From VGBO01 sp964453335 (GTDB lineage: Bacteria > Actinomycetota > Acidimicrobiia > Acidimicrobiales > CAIXPF01), in NCBI GenBank assembly GCA_964453335.1, contig CAYVOK010000002.1, positions 124,001-188,000 of the forward strand: a stretch of 64,000 nt of DNA. Direction: 5' to 3'. Each line of letters opens with the position of its first letter. Within the stretch, counting starts at the first letter, position 1. This document shows, in pieces, positions 17,017 to 26,049 of the stretch. A program made the position numbers and the translations under genes. The notes below the pieces were generated by a model. That model had not been told where the DNA came from, made no database searches, and was given only the letters and a program-made list of their open reading frames with translations.

Positions 17017-17958
17017 ATGACGTTGGACCCACAGGCCGCGCGCGTGCTCGAGCGCATGCGGGAGCTGAACCTGCCGACTTTCCGTGAGGTCGGCCACGAA
17101 CGCGCCCGGGCCGGGTTCGACCGGCAGCCCGACGCCGGCCGTCCGATCGAGGCGGCCCGCACCGAGGACCGCACGATCACCGGACCGGACGGCGGCGACC
17201 TGCCGATCCGCATCTACTGGCCGACGTCGGGTGGGACCGATCTCGGCGTCCTCGTCTTCTTCCACGGTGGCGGCTGGGTCGTCGGATCGATCACCTCGCA
17301 CGACCGTGTCTGCAAGGCGCTCACCGAGAAGACGGGTTGTATCACCGTGTCGGTCGACTACCGCCTCGCCCCAGAGCACCCCTTCCCCGCCGGCCCGGAG
17401 GACTGCTACGCGGCGACCGCATGGGCTGCGGCGAACGCCGCCTCGCTCGGCGGTCACCCCGACCGGATCGCCGTGGGCGGCGACTCCGCGGGTGGCAACC
17501 TCGCCGCCGCGGTCGCGCTCATGTGCCGTGACCGGGGCGGTCCCACCCTCACCCACCAGGCCCTCGTGTACCCCGTCACCGACTTCGACGCGACGACCGC
17601 GTCGATGGTGGCGAACGCCGAGGGGTACGGCCTCACCCAGGACGTGATGGTCTGGTTCCACGACCTGTACGCACCGGACCCGGCCGACCGCGACCACCCC
17701 TATGCGGCGCCGAACCGGGCGACCGACCTCACCGCGCTCGCACCGGCCACGGTCATCGTCGCCGGGTACGACCCCCTCTGCGACGAGGGCGTCGCGTATG
17801 CGGAGAAGCTCGCCGCCGCCGGGGTCCCCACCGACCTGCGCCGGTATCCCGGCCAGTTCCACGGGTTCTTCTCGATGTCCCGGTTGATCGACCAGGCCGA
17901 CGAGGCCCAGGACGTCGTCGCCGCCGCACTGCGCGCCGCGTTCGGCACCCCGGCGTGA
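17017..17958 (+). CDS. Alpha/beta hydrolase, hormone-sensitive-lipase-like esterase
   Basis: Esterase of 313 residues. It carries the HSL oxyanion motif FFHGGGWVVGS, VSVDYRLAPEHPFPAG, and the nucleophile elbow GGDSAGGN; the Asp is probably in AGYDPLCDEG and the His in PGQFHGFFS. It would hydrolyse acyl esters or lactones. The ATG follows a rich AGGAGAAGGGGA site. It is coupled by a GTGA overlap to another alpha/beta hydrolase, so the two hydrolases are made together. Confidence 0.9.
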   Translation: MTLDPQAARVLERMRELNLPTFREVGHERARAGFDRQPDAGRPIEAARTEDRTITGPDGGDLPIRIYWPTSGGTDLGVLVFFHGGGWVVGSITSHDRVCKALTEKTGCITVSVDYRLAPEHPFPAGPEDCYAATAWAAANAASLGGHPDRIAVGGDSAGGNLAAAVALMCRDRGGPTLTHQALVYPVTDFDATTASMVANAEGYGLTQDVMVWFHDLYAPDPADRDHPYAAPNRATDLTALAPATVIVAGYDPLCDEGVAYAEKLAAAGVPTDLRRYPGQFHGFFSMSRLIDQADEAQDVVAAALRAAFGTPA

Positions 17959-18830
17959 GCAGGCGCAACGCCGGTCGACGGCTCCCGGGTACCCCCGAGC
18001 CGGGCTGTGTCTGGCGCGGGCACGGCGGGGGCACCCTCGCCGGTGACCGTTGGGGCGACCCGGACGGCCCGGTCGTCCTGCTCATGCACGGCGGCGGGCA
18101 GACGCGACATGCCTGGAAGGGGGCAGGGGAACGTCTCGGCGCCCAGGGCTGGAACGCGATCGCGTTCGACGCACGCGGTCACGGCGACTCGTCGTGGACC
18201 GACGAGTACGGGATCGACCTGATGGTCGCCGACCTCGTCGAGCTCGTCGCGCAGCTCGGCGATCCCGAGCCCGTCCTCGTCGGCGCGTCGATGGGTGGGG
18301 GTGTGAGCCTCGAGGCGATCGGCGGCGGACACGTCCCCGGTCGGGCGCTCGTCCTCGTCGACACGGCACCGCGTCTCGAACCGGAGGGCGTCGACCGGAT
18401 CCTGCAGTTCATGGAGGGTCGGCCCGACGGGTTCGCGTCGCTCGACGAGGTCGCCGACGCGATCGCCTCGTACCAGCCGCACCGTGCGCGCCCCGGTTCG
18501 ACGGACGGGCTCGCGAAGAACGTCCGCCTCGGTGACGACGGCCGGTACCGGTGGCACTGGGACCCGCAGTGGCGTTCCGGCCGCCCCGACCTCGAGGCGA
18601 TGTACCAGCGGCAGGCGGCCAACGCCCGTGCCCTCACCGTGCCGACACTGCTGGTGCGCGGCGGTCTGTCCGACGTGCTGAGCGAGGAGGGGGCCCGCAG
18701 TTTCCTCGAGCTCTGCCCCCACGCCGAGTACGTGAACGTGACTGACGCCTCCCACATGGTCGCCGGCGACCGGAACGACATCTTCTCCGGCGCGGTGATC
18801 GACTTCCTCGACCGGCTCCCCGCCCGCTGA
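17955..18830 (+). CDS. Alpha/beta hydrolase
   Basis: Serine hydrolase of 291 residues, with VVLLMHGGGQTRHAW at the oxyanion hole, FDARGHGDSSW and the nucleophile elbow LVGASMGGGVS (Ser in GASMG). The late histidine is in VTDASHMVAGD. The SHMVAGD end and the ASMGG elbow resemble peroxidase-like or epoxide-hydrolase-like branches. It starts at the GTG overlapping the esterase stop. The next gene is convergent, only four bases away. Confidence 0.87.
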   Translation: MSRRNAGRRLPGTPEPGCVWRGHGGGTLAGDRWGDPDGPVVLLMHGGGQTRHAWKGAGERLGAQGWNAIAFDARGHGDSSWTDEYGIDLMVADLVELVAQLGDPEPVLVGASMGGGVSLEAIGGGHVPGRALVLVDTAPRLEPEGVDRILQFMEGRPDGFASLDEVADAIASYQPHRARPGSTDGLAKNVRLGDDGRYRWHWDPQWRSGRPDLEAMYQRQAANARALTVPTLLVRGGLSDVLSEEGARSFLELCPHAEYVNVTDASHMVAGDRNDIFSGAVIDFLDRLPAR

Positions 18831-18834
18831 CCGT

Positions 18835-19401
18835 TCAGCCCTCCGCGGGCAGCGGCACACCGAACCGGTCGGCGGCTGCGGCGAGTGCTGCGGCGTCGAG
18901 CACGCTCGGCGGCGGTCCGCCGTGCGCGCCGACCACCGCGAGGTGAAGCCCGCACAACCACTCGAGCAGTTCGAGGCGTTCGCACGCCGCGGCGAGATCG
19001 TCGCCGAGCGCGACGGATCCGTGGTGGGCGAGCAATGCCGCCTGTCGTCCGCCGGCGAGCGCGGCGACGAGCCCGTCCGCGAGTGCGGTCGACCCGAACG
19101 TCGCGTACGGCGCCACCCGTGGCGGCCCGCCGAGGAGGACGCAGGTGTAGTGGAGTGCGGGGAGTTCCTCGCACAGGCACGACACGGCCACCGACGCGAC
19201 GGCGTGCGTGTGCGCGATCGCCCCGGTGCCCGTCGCCGCGTACACGGCGAGGTGGAACGGCAGCTCCGACGTCGGGGCGGCAGCACCCTCGACCACCGTG
19301 CCCGACCGGTCGACGACGACGAGGTCCTCGGGGCGCATCTCGGCGATCGAGCACCCGGTCGGGGTGACGACGACGAGGTCCCCCGCCCGGGCGGACAGGT
19401 T
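18835..19401 (-). CDS. Class II aldolase/adducin family protein, 5' part lost in gap
   Basis: The 189 visible residues begin NLSARAGDLVVVTPTG, the substrate-binding start of class II aldolases. TSELPFHLAVY follows with the catalytic glutamate, then AHTHAVAS with two zinc histidines and LAHHGSVALG with the third. About 30 N-terminal residues fall in the adjacent run of Ns. Family members cleave or epimerise sugar phosphates or act on other hydroxy-acids. It is divergent from the fused CoA-transferase, whose 5' end is in the same gap. Confidence 0.85.
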   Translation of the reverse strand, partial: NLSARAGDLVVVTPTGCSIAEMRPEDLVVVDRSGTVVEGAAAPTSELPFHLAVYAATGTGAIAHTHAVASVAVSCLCEELPALHYTCVLLGGPPRVAPYATFGSTALADGLVAALAGGRQAALLAHHGSVALGDDLAAACERLELLEWLCGLHLAVVGAHGGPPPSVLDAAALAAAADRFGVPLPAEG

Positions 19402-19501
19402 NNNNNNNNNNNNNNNNNNNNNNNNNNNNNNNNNNNNNNNNNNNNNNNNNNNNNNNNNNNNNNNNNNNNNNNNNNNNNNNNNNNNNNNNNNNNNNNNNNN
19501 N
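19402..19501. other. Assembly gap, 100 N
   Basis: Exactly 100 Ns, a placeholder length. It hides the divergent 5' ends of the aldolase and the CoA-transferase. Those ends need roughly 30 and 38 codons plus a promoter region, so the true gap should exceed about 200 bases. Confidence 0.9.
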
Positions 19502-21892
19502 GTCGAACCGCCGGGCGGGCATCCCGACCGGCTCGACGGACCGTTCGCCGGGGACGTCGCCGACCCGGAGGGTTCGCTGCGCTGGTGGGCGCACGCCCGG
19601 GGCAAGCGGTCCGTCGTGGTCGATCCCGGCCCGCCCGGTGTCGCCCCGCCGGCGCTGTGGGACCTCGTCGCCGGCGCGGACGTCCTCCTCGAGTCCGACG
19701 GTCCGGGCGGACTCGCCGCACGCGGGCTCGACCCCGGCGAGCTGCGGCGACGGTTCCCGCACCTCGTGGTCACGTCGATCTCCCCGTTCGGCCTCGACGG
19801 CCCCTACGCCCGGTTCCGTGCACCCGACCTCGTCCTCGGCGCGCTGTCGGGTGCCGTGTGGCTGACCGGTGACGTCGACCGTCCCCCGGTGCGCATCAGC
19901 AGTGAACAGTTCCGCTGCCACGCCGCCGTGGAGGCGGTCGTGCACACCCTCGTGGCCCTGCACCACGTGCGGTCCGGCGGGTCGGGTCAGCACGTCGACG
20001 TCGCCGCGTGGACCGCCGCGATCCGCACCGCGATGAACGCGCCGACGGCGAAGATGCTCGAGGGCGCCGAGTTCGTGCGCATCGGCCCCGGTGTCGCCTA
20101 CCAGCCGGGACGACCGAAGCAGATCTACCCGTGCGTCGACGGCCACGTCGTCTACATGGCGGGACCGGGTCCGCTCACCGGACCGTCGTTCGCGACGATC
20201 CTGCGCTGGGCGACCGAGGACGGCTTCGAGGTCCCGGACGTCCTGCAGGGTGTCGACGTCGTGGCGACGAGCCTCGACGAGCTCGCACGCGACGGGATCC
20301 TCGACGCGCACATCACAGCGGTCGAGGCGACCTGCACCGCTGCGTTCCGCAACCGCACGAAGGCCGAGCTGTACGCGCATGCGGTCGAGCACCGCTGGCT
20401 CCTCGCCCCGGTGAACACCGCCGCCGACCTGCCCGGTGACCGCCAGCTCGCGGCGCGCGGGTTCTGGGGCGACGTCGACCACGGGCGGTTCGGCACGGTG
20501 CGCCATCCCGGCCCGTGGGCGCGTCCGTCGACGGTCGCTCTCCGACCACCGACCCGCGCCCCCCACGTCGGCGAGCACACCGTCGAGGTGACGACCGCAC
20601 GGCGGGTGGTCCCCACCACCGTGCCGCGCCCGGCACGCGGCGCCGACGCCGACGCCGGGGCCCTCGCCGGGCTCAAGGTGTGGGACATGTCCTGGGTCGG
20701 CGTGGGCCCGCTCACCGGGCGCTACCTCGCCGACCACGGGGCGACGGTCGTCCGCCTCGACTCGAGCGTGCGGGCCGACGTGCTGCGGGCCGCCCCGCCG
20801 TTCCTCGGCGGCGTCAGCGGGCTGAACCGCAGCCAGTTCTACGGCGACTTCAACGCGTCGAAGCTCGGCATCGGTCTCGACCTCACCACCGAGGGGGGCC
20901 GCGACGTCGCCCTCCGCCTCGCCGACTGGGCGGACGTCGTCATCGAGAGCTTCACCCCGCACACCCTCCGCGGCCTCGGACTCAACCACGCGACGCTCGC
21001 AGCGCGGAACCCTGCGCTCGTGATGCTGTCGACCTGCATGCAGGGCCAGACCGGTCCGAACGCCGACTACCGCGGGTTCGGTCAGCTCATGGCGGCACTG
21101 TCGGGGTTCTACGAACTCACCGGCTGGCCCGACCGCGACCCGACGATGATCTACGGCGCGTACACCGACTTCATCTGCCAGCGTTTCTGCGCGAGCGTCG
21201 TGCTCGCCGCACTCGACCGGCGGCGGCGCACCGGCGAGGGCGCCCACGTCGACCTCGCGCAGTTCGAGGCGGCGCTGCAGTTCCTCGAGGTCGAACTCCT
21301 CGACACCACGGTCAACGGCCGGGTCCCGACCCGCACCGGGAACCGGCACGGTGCGATGGCCCCCCACGGCATCTACCCGACCCGACGCGGGCCCGAGGAC
21401 GGTCTCGAAGGGGAACGCTGGATCGCGCTCGCGTGCGAGGACGACACCGCGTGGGACGCGCTCGTCGAGGCGATGGGGTCCCCGGCGTGGGCGACCGACC
21501 CGGTGTTGCGCACGCTCGACGGCCGCCGGGCCGCCGAGGACCGCATCGACGCCGAGCTCGCCGCATGGACCGCCCCGCAGGACGCGACCGAACTGTTCCT
21601 CCGGCTGCAGCCGCACGTGGCGGCGGCGCCGGTCCACGCACCGGGTGCGCTGCTCCACGACCCGCACCTCGCCCATCTCGGGTTCTTCGTGCCGCTCGAG
21701 CACACGGTGATGGGCACGGTCCCCTACACGGGCATGCAGGCACGACTGTCGGTGACGCCGGGGCGTCTGCGTTCGGCGGCGCCGTGCGTCGGCGAGCACT
21801 CCTTCGAGGTGCTGACCGACCTGCTCGGTCTGCACGCCGACGAGGTCGGCGACCTGTTGGCGGCTGGCGCCGTCGAGATCAGCGTCGGTTGA
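19502..21892 (+). CDS. Fused two-domain CaiB/BaiF CoA-transferase, 5' end lost in gap
   Basis: About 796 visible residues make two family III CoA-transferase domains. Domain 1 starts inside its first motif (VEPPGGHPDRLDGPF) and runs to about base 20600. Domain 2 begins LAGLKVWDMSWVGVGPLTGRY near base 20670. Domain 2 keeps the aspartate (YTDFICQRF, 21 residues before TGEG). At the same place domain 1 has Arg, with no Asp nearby. The chain may therefore fold as an intramolecular pseudo-dimer with one active half. The 3' end overlaps the EthD gene by 14 bases tail-to-tail. Confidence 0.88.
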   Translation, partial: VEPPGGHPDRLDGPFAGDVADPEGSLRWWAHARGKRSVVVDPGPPGVAPPALWDLVAGADVLLESDGPGGLAARGLDPGELRRRFPHLVVTSISPFGLDGPYARFRAPDLVLGALSGAVWLTGDVDRPPVRISSEQFRCHAAVEAVVHTLVALHHVRSGGSGQHVDVAAWTAAIRTAMNAPTAKMLEGAEFVRIGPGVAYQPGRPKQIYPCVDGHVVYMAGPGPLTGPSFATILRWATEDGFEVPDVLQGVDVVATSLDELARDGILDAHITAVEATCTAAFRNRTKAELYAHAVEHRWLLAPVNTAADLPGDRQLAARGFWGDVDHGRFGTVRHPGPWARPSTVALRPPTRAPHVGEHTVEVTTARRVVPTTVPRPARGADADAGALAGLKVWDMSWVGVGPLTGRYLADHGATVVRLDSSVRADVLRAAPPFLGGVSGLNRSQFYGDFNASKLGIGLDLTTEGGRDVALRLADWADVVIESFTPHTLRGLGLNHATLAARNPALVMLSTCMQGQTGPNADYRGFGQLMAALSGFYELTGWPDRDPTMIYGAYTDFICQRFCASVVLAALDRRRRTGEGAHVDLAQFEAALQFLEVELLDTTVNGRVPTRTGNRHGAMAPHGIYPTRRGPEDGLEGERWIALACEDDTAWDALVEAMGSPAWATDPVLRTLDGRRAAEDRIDAELAAWTAPQDATELFLRLQPHVAAAPVHAPGALLHDPHLAHLGFFVPLEHTVMGTVPYTGMQARLSVTPGRLRSAAPCVGEHSFEVLTDLLGLHADEVGDLLAAGAVEISVG

Positions 21893-22460
21893 CGGTCTCG
21901 GTGCAGATCACCCGCCGCGGTGACGTCGCCGTGTCGGCGAAGCTCGCGACGTCGGCACCGATCGCGACCCGTCCTTCCGGACCGTCGTAGAACCGGTCCC
22001 GGAGGTCCTCGAGCGACGCGAACGCGCACAGGGCGAACCCGTCGTAGGACGGTCCCTGTACGACCTCGTCGACGGAGCACTGCTCGTAGTGCCACATGCC
22101 CACGTGATGGTGCAGGGCGAGTGGGGCGTGGACGTCACGCCAGTGCGCGTCGGCCTGCTCGTGGGTGAGGTCCGGGTGGCGCCGCATCCCGAACACCGCG
22201 ACCACACCGGGGCTCGTCGTCCCGGCCGACGGCGGGTCGGGCAGCGGGCGGATGACGCGCACGTGCACCCGGTACGTCCCGATCTCGTCCGCCCCGGCGA
22301 GCGCCGCGGGGTCGGCGACGTCTGCGACGACGAGCGTGCGGAACGGCACGTCGTCGCGCGCCGCCGATTCGTCGACGGCGATGTAGGCGGTCCCACCGGT
22401 CGCACGGGCGACGGCGTCGGCCCGTTCACGGTCGTTCCCGATGACGGCGTAGATCGGCAT
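21879..22460 (-). CDS. EthD-domain protein
   Basis: Protein of 193 residues with an EthD-like ferredoxin-fold region (MRRHPDLTHEQADAHWRDVH followed by APLALHHH, about residues 91-118), as found in small enzymes and helper proteins of ether and polyketide degradation. The N-terminal half resembles a degenerate copy of the fold. It has a good GGGAGGAT ribosome site and begins 39 bases after the protease gene on the same strand, so it may be the last gene of the ATPase/PpsA/M50 unit. Confidence 0.75.
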   Translation of the reverse strand: MPIYAVIGNDRERADAVARATGGTAYIAVDESAARDDVPFRTLVVADVADPAALAGADEIGTYRVHVRVIRPLPDPPSAGTTSPGVVAVFGMRRHPDLTHEQADAHWRDVHAPLALHHHVGMWHYEQCSVDEVVQGPSYDGFALCAFASLEDLRDRFYDGPEGRVAIGADVASFADTATSPRRVICTETVNRR

Positions 22461-22499
22461 GGCGGCATCCTCCCACGCCGCGCGGCTCTCCCGCGCCGC

Positions 22500-23633
22500 T
22501 CAGCGCTCGTCGACGGAGGCGGCGAGCAGGTCGCGGCCGGTGACGAGCCCGACGAGACGATCACCGTCGAAGACGAGCGCACGGTGACCGGGCGAGGCAG
22601 GGAGTTCCGTGGCGATGTCCGCGGCGAGGTCACCGGGCACGGCCAGGAGCACGTCGGCAAGCGGCACTGCGATCCGGTCGACGGTCACCTCGTGCCGCAG
22701 CCCGCTCGGCACGGCCCGGACCTGATCGAGGGTGACGAGACCGGTGACCGCGCCCGTCGGCCCGCGCACGGGGAACGCCGTGTGGCGGGTCCCGAGCACC
22801 CAGTGCTCGAGGAGGTCGGCCACGGTGGACGATCCGTCGACACAGGTCGGGTCCGCGGTCATCACCTTGGCGACGGTGCGTTCACCGAGCGCGGCGCGTG
22901 CCTCGACCGCAGCCGCCTCGCCGTCGCCCGCGGCACGGACGAACCAGCCGATGAGGACGAGCCACAGCCCGCTGAGCAAACCGCCGAGCAGGAACTCCGC
23001 CGCACCGACGGCCATCAGCACGAGCGAGATCGTCCGTCCGAGCGCAACCGCACGTCGGGTCGCGTCGAGCTCGTCACCGCTGCGCCGCCACCGCAACGCC
23101 CGGTAGACGCGTCCTCCGTCGAGGGGGAACGCAGGCAGCAGGTTGAATCCGGCGAGGAGACCGTTCACCACGGCCAGCCACCACAGCGCCGCCACCACGA
23201 GATCGCTTGCGTCGAGGGCGTCGAGTGCCACGGCGGCCGCACCCGCACCGAAGGCCAGCCCGATACTCGCGAGGGGACCTGCGACGGCGACGCGCAGTTC
23301 GGTCGACGCTCCCGCTGCTGCGGCATCGAGGCGGGCGACCCCGCCGAAGAGCCAGAGGGTGATCGACCGGACGGCGATGCCGTGCCGACGCGCGACGAGG
23401 GCGTGCGAGGCCTCGTGGGCGAGGAGGGTGCCGAGGAAGACCGCCGATGTCACGATGCCGACGATCGCGTACGTGAGATCGCTCCGTCCCGGCACCGCAG
23501 CGGGGAGCTGGGAGGCGGCCAGGCTCCAGGCCAGCAAGGCGAGGATCACGCCGACCGACGGCGTGAGGATGACGGGGGCACCGGCGACGCGGCCGATCCG
23601 CAGCCCGGTCGGGTCGTGCTCCGCCGACCTCAC
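22500..23633 (-). CDS. Site-2 protease family (M50) zinc metalloprotease with CBS pair
   Basis: Membrane protein of 377 residues. Several hydrophobic helices surround HEASH at residues 73-77 (zinc ligands plus catalytic Glu), and NLLPAFPLDGG at 164-174 carries the third ligand Asp. Two CBS domains follow from about residue 245, including KVMTADPTCVDGSSTV, suggesting control by adenine nucleotides. It would cut membrane proteins within the bilayer, for instance an anti-sigma factor. The GTG start overlaps the TGA of ppsA by four bases. Confidence 0.9.
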   Translation of the reverse strand: MRSAEHDPTGLRIGRVAGAPVILTPSVGVILALLAWSLAASQLPAAVPGRSDLTYAIVGIVTSAVFLGTLLAHEASHALVARRHGIAVRSITLWLFGGVARLDAAAAGASTELRVAVAGPLASIGLAFGAGAAAVALDALDASDLVVAALWWLAVVNGLLAGFNLLPAFPLDGGRVYRALRWRRSGDELDATRRAVALGRTISLVLMAVGAAEFLLGGLLSGLWLVLIGWFVRAAGDGEAAAVEARAALGERTVAKVMTADPTCVDGSSTVADLLEHWVLGTRHTAFPVRGPTGAVTGLVTLDQVRAVPSGLRHEVTVDRIAVPLADVLLAVPGDLAADIATELPASPGHRALVFDGDRLVGLVTGRDLLAASVDER

Positions 23634-26023
23634 CACGCACCCCCGACGGTGGCCTCGGCGGCTGCGACGACCTCGGCGGTTCGGAGGAACGCATCGGGTG
23701 GCACGGACAGGGCGTCGATCCCGGCACGAACGAGGAACGCTGCGAACGCAGGGTGGTCGGCCGGACCCTGCCCACACACCGAGACGGGGCGGCCGCGCTC
23801 GTGCGCGGCGCGGATCAGCTGCGCGCACAAGCGCTCGACCGACTCGTCCTCCTCGTCGAAGAGGTGGGCGACCCGTTCGGCCGATCGGTCCACGCCGAGG
23901 ACCAGCTGGGTAAGGTCGTTCGTCCCGAGTGAGAACCCGTCGAAGAGTTCGGCAAAACGGTCGGCGAGGACCACGTTGGAGGGGAGCTCCGCCATCACGT
24001 GCACCTCGAGGCCGTCGTCACCGCGACGCAACCCGGCGGCTGCGAGCACGTCGAGCACCCGCGCACCCTCCTCAGGTGTCCGGCAGAAGGGAACGAGCAG
24101 TCGGATGTTCGTGAAGCCGAGGTCCCGGCGCGCCCGGGAGAGTGCAGCGGTCTCGAGCCGGAACGCAGGCCGGAAGTCGGGGTGGTCGTAGCGGGCCGCC
24201 CCCCGCCAACCGAGCATCGGGTTCGGCTCTGCGGTCTCGAAGACCGAACCACCTGGCAGACACGCGTACTCGTCGGTCTTGAAGTCGGAGAGGCGAACGG
24301 TCACCGGACGGGGCCAGAAGGCCGCTGCGACGGTTGCGACCGCCTGGGAGATCGTGTCGACGACGTACTCCTCCGGTGACGATGCGTGTCCGACGAGTGC
24401 GTCGACGTGGCGACGGTCCGCTGCGGAGAGACGACCGCGATGCACGAACGCGAGCGGGTGCGCGCCCAGCATCGACGCGATGACGAACTCCATCCGGGCG
24501 AGACCGACCCCGTCGGCGGGGAGTCGGGACGCTGCCAACGCCCGCCCCGGATCGCCCACGTTGAGCAGTAGCCGCGCCCGGGTGCGCGGCACCTGCGACG
24601 GGTCGACGATGTCGACCGCGAACGGGAGCGCCCCGGCGTACACGACGCCGACGTCACCCCCCGCGCACGACACCGTCACCGTCGCCCCATCGGGGACAGA
24701 ACCCCGCGCCCCGTGCGCGCCGACGACCGCGGGCACGCCGAGCTCGCGAGCGACGATCGCTGCGTGCGCGGTACGCCCTCCGTGTTCGGTGACGACCGCT
24801 GCGACCCGACGCAGCACTGGTTCCCAGTCGGGGTCCGTCGTCGCCGTGACCAGCACGTCACCGTCGCGCACGGCGCCGATGCCACCGACGTCGTGGACGA
24901 CCCGTGCCGGCCCCGCTGCGATCGAGTTACCCACGGCGACACCGCGGGCGAGCACGTCCCCGGTCCCGAGCAGGCGGTGCACCGTGAGGATGTGACCGGC
25001 ACCGGCGTGCACGGTCTCCGGGCGTGCCTGGAGAAGGTGGAGCGCACCGGTCACGGATCGGGCGAACTCCACGTCCATCGGCGTCGGCCTCCCGGCCGTG
25101 ACCGACGCATGGTCCTCGACGGCAAGCGCCCAGCGGGCGACCGTGCGGACCTCCTCGTCGGTGAGGCACGGTCGGGACCGGTCCGCCGGGAGCACCGGCT
25201 CGGTGCGGTGCCCGGCACCGCCCAGGTCGCGGACGAGGCGAGTCGCCTTCGCCCCGGTGCGGCGTCGAACGATCCCATCGTGCCCGGTTCGCAGCGTCGC
25301 CTTGTGGACGAGCCATTCGTCGGGTTCGACCCGACCGGCGACGACCGCCTCGCCGAGTCCCCATGCCGCAGTCACGACGACGACCTGGTCCGAACCCGAC
25401 TCGGTGTCCACGGTGAACGCGACGCCGGCCGCGCCCTCGCCCGCGTCGACCATCTCCTGCACGGCGACCGCGAGTGCCGCATCGGCCTCGGCGACGCCGC
25501 GGTCGAAGCGGTACCGCACAGCGCGGGTTGTGTAGAGCGACGCGAAGCACCGGCGTACCGCGTCGAGCAGCGCGGCGCCGTCGGCGACGTCGAGCACGGT
25601 CGTGTGGGCGCCGGCGAAGCTCGAGGTGACGAGGTCCTCCGTCGTCGCCGACGACCGCACCGCGACCCTCTTCGCACCGGACGACCGCAACAGCCGCCGG
25701 TGGGCGTCGAGGACCGCGTCACGGAGCGCCTCCGGCAACGGCACCGACCGGAACCGCTCCCGAACCCGGGCTGCCGCCGCCTCGAGCGCATCGAGGTCCG
25801 CGCCGCCGATCACCTCGGGGGGCAGCTCCGCCTCGACGACCGGCCCCATGCCGGCGTGGGCGAACGCAGCGCGGAACGCATCCGTCGTCACCGCGAAACC
25901 GTCGGGCACGTCGACACCGGCGGGAGCGAGCGCTCGTCGGAACTCACCGAGCGCCGCCACCTTGCCACCGACGACAGCGACGTCATCCCGGCCGACGTCG
26001 GAGAACCAACGGACGAAGCACAT
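23630..26023 (-). CDS. ppsA: Phosphoenolpyruvate synthase (pyruvate, water dikinase)
   Basis: Enzyme of 797 residues making phosphoenolpyruvate from pyruvate and ATP for gluconeogenesis; the length is typical. The N-terminal ATP-grasp domain has VGGKVAALGEF and SSATTEDLVTSSFAG. The phosphohistidine domain has GGRTAHAAIVARELGVPAVVG, and the C-terminal barrel has SLGTNDLTQLVLGVDR and VCGQGPADHPAF with the catalytic cysteine. The residue before the active His is Ala where E. coli has Cys, a mild change. A GGAAGG site precedes the ATG. It follows the P-type ATPase by 26 bases in one operon. Confidence 0.93.
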   Translation of the reverse strand: MCFVRWFSDVGRDDVAVVGGKVAALGEFRRALAPAGVDVPDGFAVTTDAFRAAFAHAGMGPVVEAELPPEVIGGADLDALEAAAARVRERFRSVPLPEALRDAVLDAHRRLLRSSGAKRVAVRSSATTEDLVTSSFAGAHTTVLDVADGAALLDAVRRCFASLYTTRAVRYRFDRGVAEADAALAVAVQEMVDAGEGAAGVAFTVDTESGSDQVVVVTAAWGLGEAVVAGRVEPDEWLVHKATLRTGHDGIVRRRTGAKATRLVRDLGGAGHRTEPVLPADRSRPCLTDEEVRTVARWALAVEDHASVTAGRPTPMDVEFARSVTGALHLLQARPETVHAGAGHILTVHRLLGTGDVLARGVAVGNSIAAGPARVVHDVGGIGAVRDGDVLVTATTDPDWEPVLRRVAAVVTEHGGRTAHAAIVARELGVPAVVGAHGARGSVPDGATVTVSCAGGDVGVVYAGALPFAVDIVDPSQVPRTRARLLLNVGDPGRALAASRLPADGVGLARMEFVIASMLGAHPLAFVHRGRLSAADRRHVDALVGHASSPEEYVVDTISQAVATVAAAFWPRPVTVRLSDFKTDEYACLPGGSVFETAEPNPMLGWRGAARYDHPDFRPAFRLETAALSRARRDLGFTNIRLLVPFCRTPEEGARVLDVLAAAGLRRGDDGLEVHVMAELPSNVVLADRFAELFDGFSLGTNDLTQLVLGVDRSAERVAHLFDEEDESVERLCAQLIRAAHERGRPVSVCGQGPADHPAFAAFLVRAGIDALSVPPDAFLRTAEVVAAAEATVGGAW

Positions 26024-26049
26024 GCGGACACCTTCCCGTCCGCCGCCGC

